Of a stretch of DNA of 64,000 nucleotides, positions 60,922-64,000 are shown in pieces. The position numbers were made by a program, and so were the translations under genes. The stretch is from Phycomyces blakesleeanus NRRL 1555(-). Lineage: Eukaryota; Mucoromycota; Mucoromycetes; Mucorales; Phycomycetaceae. The stretch is from assembly GCF_001638985.1 (NCBI RefSeq), contig NW_017265139.1:2356001-2420000 (forward strand), read 5' to 3'. Position 1 is the first letter of the stretch; each line of letters begins with the position of its first letter. Under the pieces are notes generated by a model. That model did not search any database. It was given only the letters and a program-made list of their open reading frames with translations, and was not told where the DNA came from.

Positions 60922-61809
60922 ATGTCAGATTTCAAGCAGCAATTGGAAGCATTCAGCTCAAAGGCCGAAGATATTGTTGACCGAATTGGACAGCCTCTCA
61001 AACCATATATCCCTGTCATTGCCCGCTTCCTCATCGTTGCCACTTTCCTCGAAGACACTCTTCGTATTTTTATGCAATGGTCTGAGCAGGTTTCATTTAT
61101 GGAAGAGTCTCGAGGCTTTCCCAGTGGCATCAGCCACTTGTTCCTTGCTCTTAATATCATTGTAAGTGACAGACCATCCTAAACTCTGAGAACTCTGATT
61201 TTCATTCATTCTACTATACAGGTCATGCTGGCAGGTTCTGGTCTAGTGATTGCAAAGAAGCATCAAGATTACGCAATCTACGGCTTGATTGGCGTAGTAG
61301 TGGCTCAAGCATTCGGCTATGGCTTGATTTTTAACCTCTCATTTTTCTTGCGTAACCTCTCGGTCTTAGGTGGCCTTCTCATGGTTTTATCAGACTCTTT
61401 GTCTAAGCGCAAGCAGATGTTCGCTGCTCTCCCTCAAATATCGGAGAACAACCGCCGTACCTACCTTCAGTTGGCTGGTCGTATTCTCTTGATCTTCCTC
61501 TTCATCGGCTCGGCATTCCATGGTGACTGGTCACTTACCCGCGTTCTAGTCTCGGTGTTTGGTTTGATAGCATGTGTCATGGTGGCTGTTGGATTCAAGG
61601 CCAAGTGGTCTGCAATGTTCCTTGTCTTGTTCTTGTCAATTCTTAATGTCGTCATCAACAACTTTTGGTCTGTACAGCACAGCTATTTCAAGCGTGATTT
61701 CTTGAAGTATGACTTCTTCCAGACTTTGTCGACTGTTGGTGGTTTCTTGCTCTTGGTCAGCACTGGTCCCGGAGGCTACTCAATTGACGAGAAGAAGAAG
61801 GCTTTCTAA
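60922..61809 (+). CDS. ERV29: ER cargo receptor Erv29/SURF4
   Basis: Multispanning receptor that loads soluble secretory proteins into COPII vesicles. Two exons (60922-61161 and 61222-61809) give 275 residues. It starts MSDFKQQLEAFSSKAEDIVD and has a family-typical VIARFLIVATFLEDTLRIF followed by QWSEQ. Several hydrophobic helices follow. GGLLMVLSDSLSKRK, LAGRILLIFLFIGSAFHGDW and SILNVVINNFWSVQ are conserved SURF4 blocks, and the end is GPGGYSIDEKKKAF. The C-terminal KKAF is a KKxx dilysine signal for COPI return to the ER. Length matches the family (about 270-310). Codons are fairly biased, suggesting good expression. Confidence 0.95.
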
Positions 61810-64000
61810 TATGAAGAAGAAGAATATGGGTCCCTTAATTTTCTTATATTAAAAAAAGTCAGGAAATAGTATAGTGGAGGTGTACAAATGTATATTCTGT
61901 TTCTTGTTTCATGTTTTTGCATTTCATATCTATATCTTTATTTTAATAATGGATTTAGTAATATAAGATAAGCCTAGGCTTGTCAATCAATATCTACCTG
62001 GCTTTATCTATTTACATATCTATATTTTGTTTGTTAGTATGTGTGCGTTTTTTTTGAAGTACTTTCATTAGGGGTTACCAATTAAATTTAGAAGGGTTAG
62101 ATGTGATTGATTATTATTTTTAAGCGGGTATTAAGCACTAATTAAATTATTGCATGTGAAATTAAAATTCAAAATATATATTCAATGAATTCCCGAGTAC
62201 AAATTATAGAGCTTCCAGGTTTTACTTTAAAGATCTTGGACATTATATTTTGATCTTGATACTTCTCTTTTAAAAAAGAACAAGAGATAGTCTATTATAT
62301 TGTGTGCGCTATAGTTTCTTTTTTGGCAAACTCTTTCTTTAAAAAAAAGCCGTCAAAGATAATGAGGCATTTAAGCTTGGGCTTATCGCATAAAAAGTAT
62401 CTTTAGATATATCACTAGACTAATATTGACTGAACTTATGGCAATTACTTGAAGACAATATTATAGTAGAAAGTTAGGGTATGTATGTCTTATAAGATAT
62501 CTATCTTACTCTCACGGTATAAACTCTCGATTCTATTCCGAGTTTTTGTGTAAGTATCTCTAATCTAAAAATGGCAAAAAGTTCTTATTATTCTCCAACA
62601 GAAACTTTTTGATCAACCTACGTGTTAGCATCATACTTGATATTATTTGATATTAAAACTTTTTTGAGATCTAAAGATGTGATTTTTTAAGAAAAGAAAA
62701 GAAAACAGGGTAATGCAACGGTATAATCTCAACTCTCACCCCTTTGAAGAGTGTATGTGTGTATACGGAAAACATACAATAAGATAGTCTACTTATTTAT
62801 ATAATTATCTATAATACATAACACTTCTGTTAGTACACATACAATAATAATAATATAAAAAATGAGATGTAAGAGTATATTTAAGAAAGCCTTACTGTTC
62901 CTTTCCCATTATTATAACAATTTGAGTACTTTCTCTTTCAAGACTTTTTTGACAAGATTATAATTATTAATGTATATTTCTTGACTGCAATTTCTAATAT
63001 AATTCCAAGAGCGGCTGTAACATCGGTGTTATATCAAAGGAGAAATATTGATTCACATACAATGCAATATGTTTCTGATTTTGATAATAAGGAGTAATTT
63101 TTTAAAAAATTCTTAGTTGTATTGGATACAACAATCAACAAAATTTCGAAACTTTCTTTGAATACAGTCAATAAACGTGTGTACACTATTAAATTGATAT
63201 ACAGTGGGCTTCTTAACATATTCTTTATTCAAAAAGTTGTATAATATTGTTCTAGTATATAATTTTAAAAAAGTACTAAGAGGGCCATTTGGTTTTACTT
63301 ATCAAAAGTGCTTAAAATAACATATAAATATATGATTATATTATTGCATATCATAAAACTACTGATTAACTGTAGCCTAACGTTCATACTTCTGACAAGA
63401 TATCTGCTGAATTTCCTAAGCGTTATAAAAGTGATTCACTTACATTAGCTGTACTTTTACAGCCAGAGTAATATAAATAACTTTACCCTGTTTGTACTAT
63501 AAGTATAAATACTTTCAAAAATTAAAATAGCAAAAGTCGGTTAAAAATACAATCAGTGCAAAGAAATAGAGAGCTTGTTAATAGAGTCGAACCTCTTTCT
63601 GTCAAAATTAGCAGTCGTTTATTTTTTTGCTGCTGGAATTATTTCATTGACTTAAGACTGGGCTATGGTTATGGCAATTATTTGTTCACTTTTTTTATGA
63701 ATTATTTGGATATTATTAGAAATTTATACTTAACATATACGTTAATATATCAGATGAATGTCAGAAGATTTATAAAGAAGTATATATGTTATCTGTTGTT
63801 ATTGAGCTTTTCGTGTTCTTTTTGTGTATTTATACATTATATTTACGATAAAGAAGCTACTTTTATTAGAGCTGCCTTATACATATTTTAATATAATCAA
63901 TAATATATAAAGTAGATTAAATATCAATTTTATGTATGTGTTATACACACTACAATTGAGTGAAGAACAGACTCCACAACCAAACACTAGTTCTTTATTG
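61810..64000. other. AT-rich right end without a supported gene
   Basis: A plus-strand frame at 63556-63891 (111 codons, Leu/Phe/Tyr-rich) has no recognisable motif and low complexity; I do not call it a gene. The last 60 bases (TGTTATACACAC start at about 63939) could be the edge of a repeat, but the window ends there. Confidence 0.4.

Noticed and set aside
63556..63891. 111-codon ORF near the right end
   Set aside because: AT-driven Leu/Phe/Tyr/Ile composition, no motif, no splice-consistent neighbours; not enough to call a gene.
63939..64000. Start of an LTR at the right edge (TGTTATACACAC)
   Set aside because: Only about 60 bases are visible and no second copy is in the window; cannot be supported.

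Overview
This is a nuclear segment from an early-diverging filamentous fungus, most likely Mucoromycota. The reasons are: intron-rich genes with introns of about 45 to 200 bp and GT-AG borders; fungal versions of EXO70, VAC8, PEP7/VAC1, OPY2 and HSP78; an SMN protein; a homolog of HPS1, which yeasts lack; and long AT-rich gaps full of decayed mobile DNA. All gene models were spliced by hand, and most close to an exact whole number of codons.

Layout. 1-6.9 kb: the 5' part of a FAB1-type lipid kinase gene (runs off the left edge), ribosomal protein eL15, and a multi-exon phosphoesterase locus that appears to fuse two domains. 6.9-15.7 kb: an AT-rich desert with one tRNA-Leu, a cytochrome P450-like N-terminal relic and a nest of direct and inverted repeats. 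15.7-21.2 kb: a UBL-BAG co-chaperone, APC11, ribosomal proteins uL5 and eS8, and an SPX-RING ubiquitin ligase. 21.2-28.3 kb: a second desert with a heavily frameshifted gene relic. 28.3-30.8 kb: a divergent pair, an unrecognised small protein and an OPY2-like osmosensing anchor. 30.8-34.7 kb: a third desert with a DNA-transposon deletion derivative. 34.7-61.8 kb: a gene-dense block with CDP-DAG synthase, EXO70, HPS1-like, mitoribosomal mL50, U5-40K, uS15, VAC8, VAC1/PEP7, SMN, HSP78, glucose-6-phosphate 1-epimerase and an ERV29/SURF4 cargo receptor. 61.8-64 kb: AT-rich sequence without a supported gene.

Functionally the window mixes housekeeping genes (four cytosolic ribosomal proteins, a mitoribosomal protein, spliceosome and snRNP assembly, APC/C) with many membrane-traffic genes (FAB1, PEP7, VAC8, EXO70, HPS1-like, ERV29, CDS1) and phosphate-related genes (fused phosphatase/phospholipase, SPX-RING). 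There is no operon-like logic; several genes are divergent pairs sharing intergenic spaces of about 180 to 240 bp.

The most unusual observations are: (1) a probable single-nucleotide exon in HSP78 at position 54950; (2) a fused acid phosphatase plus phospholipase C gene whose unspliced junction intron would give a one-domain protein; (3) an SMN gene with two GC-AG introns and a hyperacidic insert; and (4) an SPX-RING ligase ending in pentapeptide repeats and a CaaX-like CIIT.
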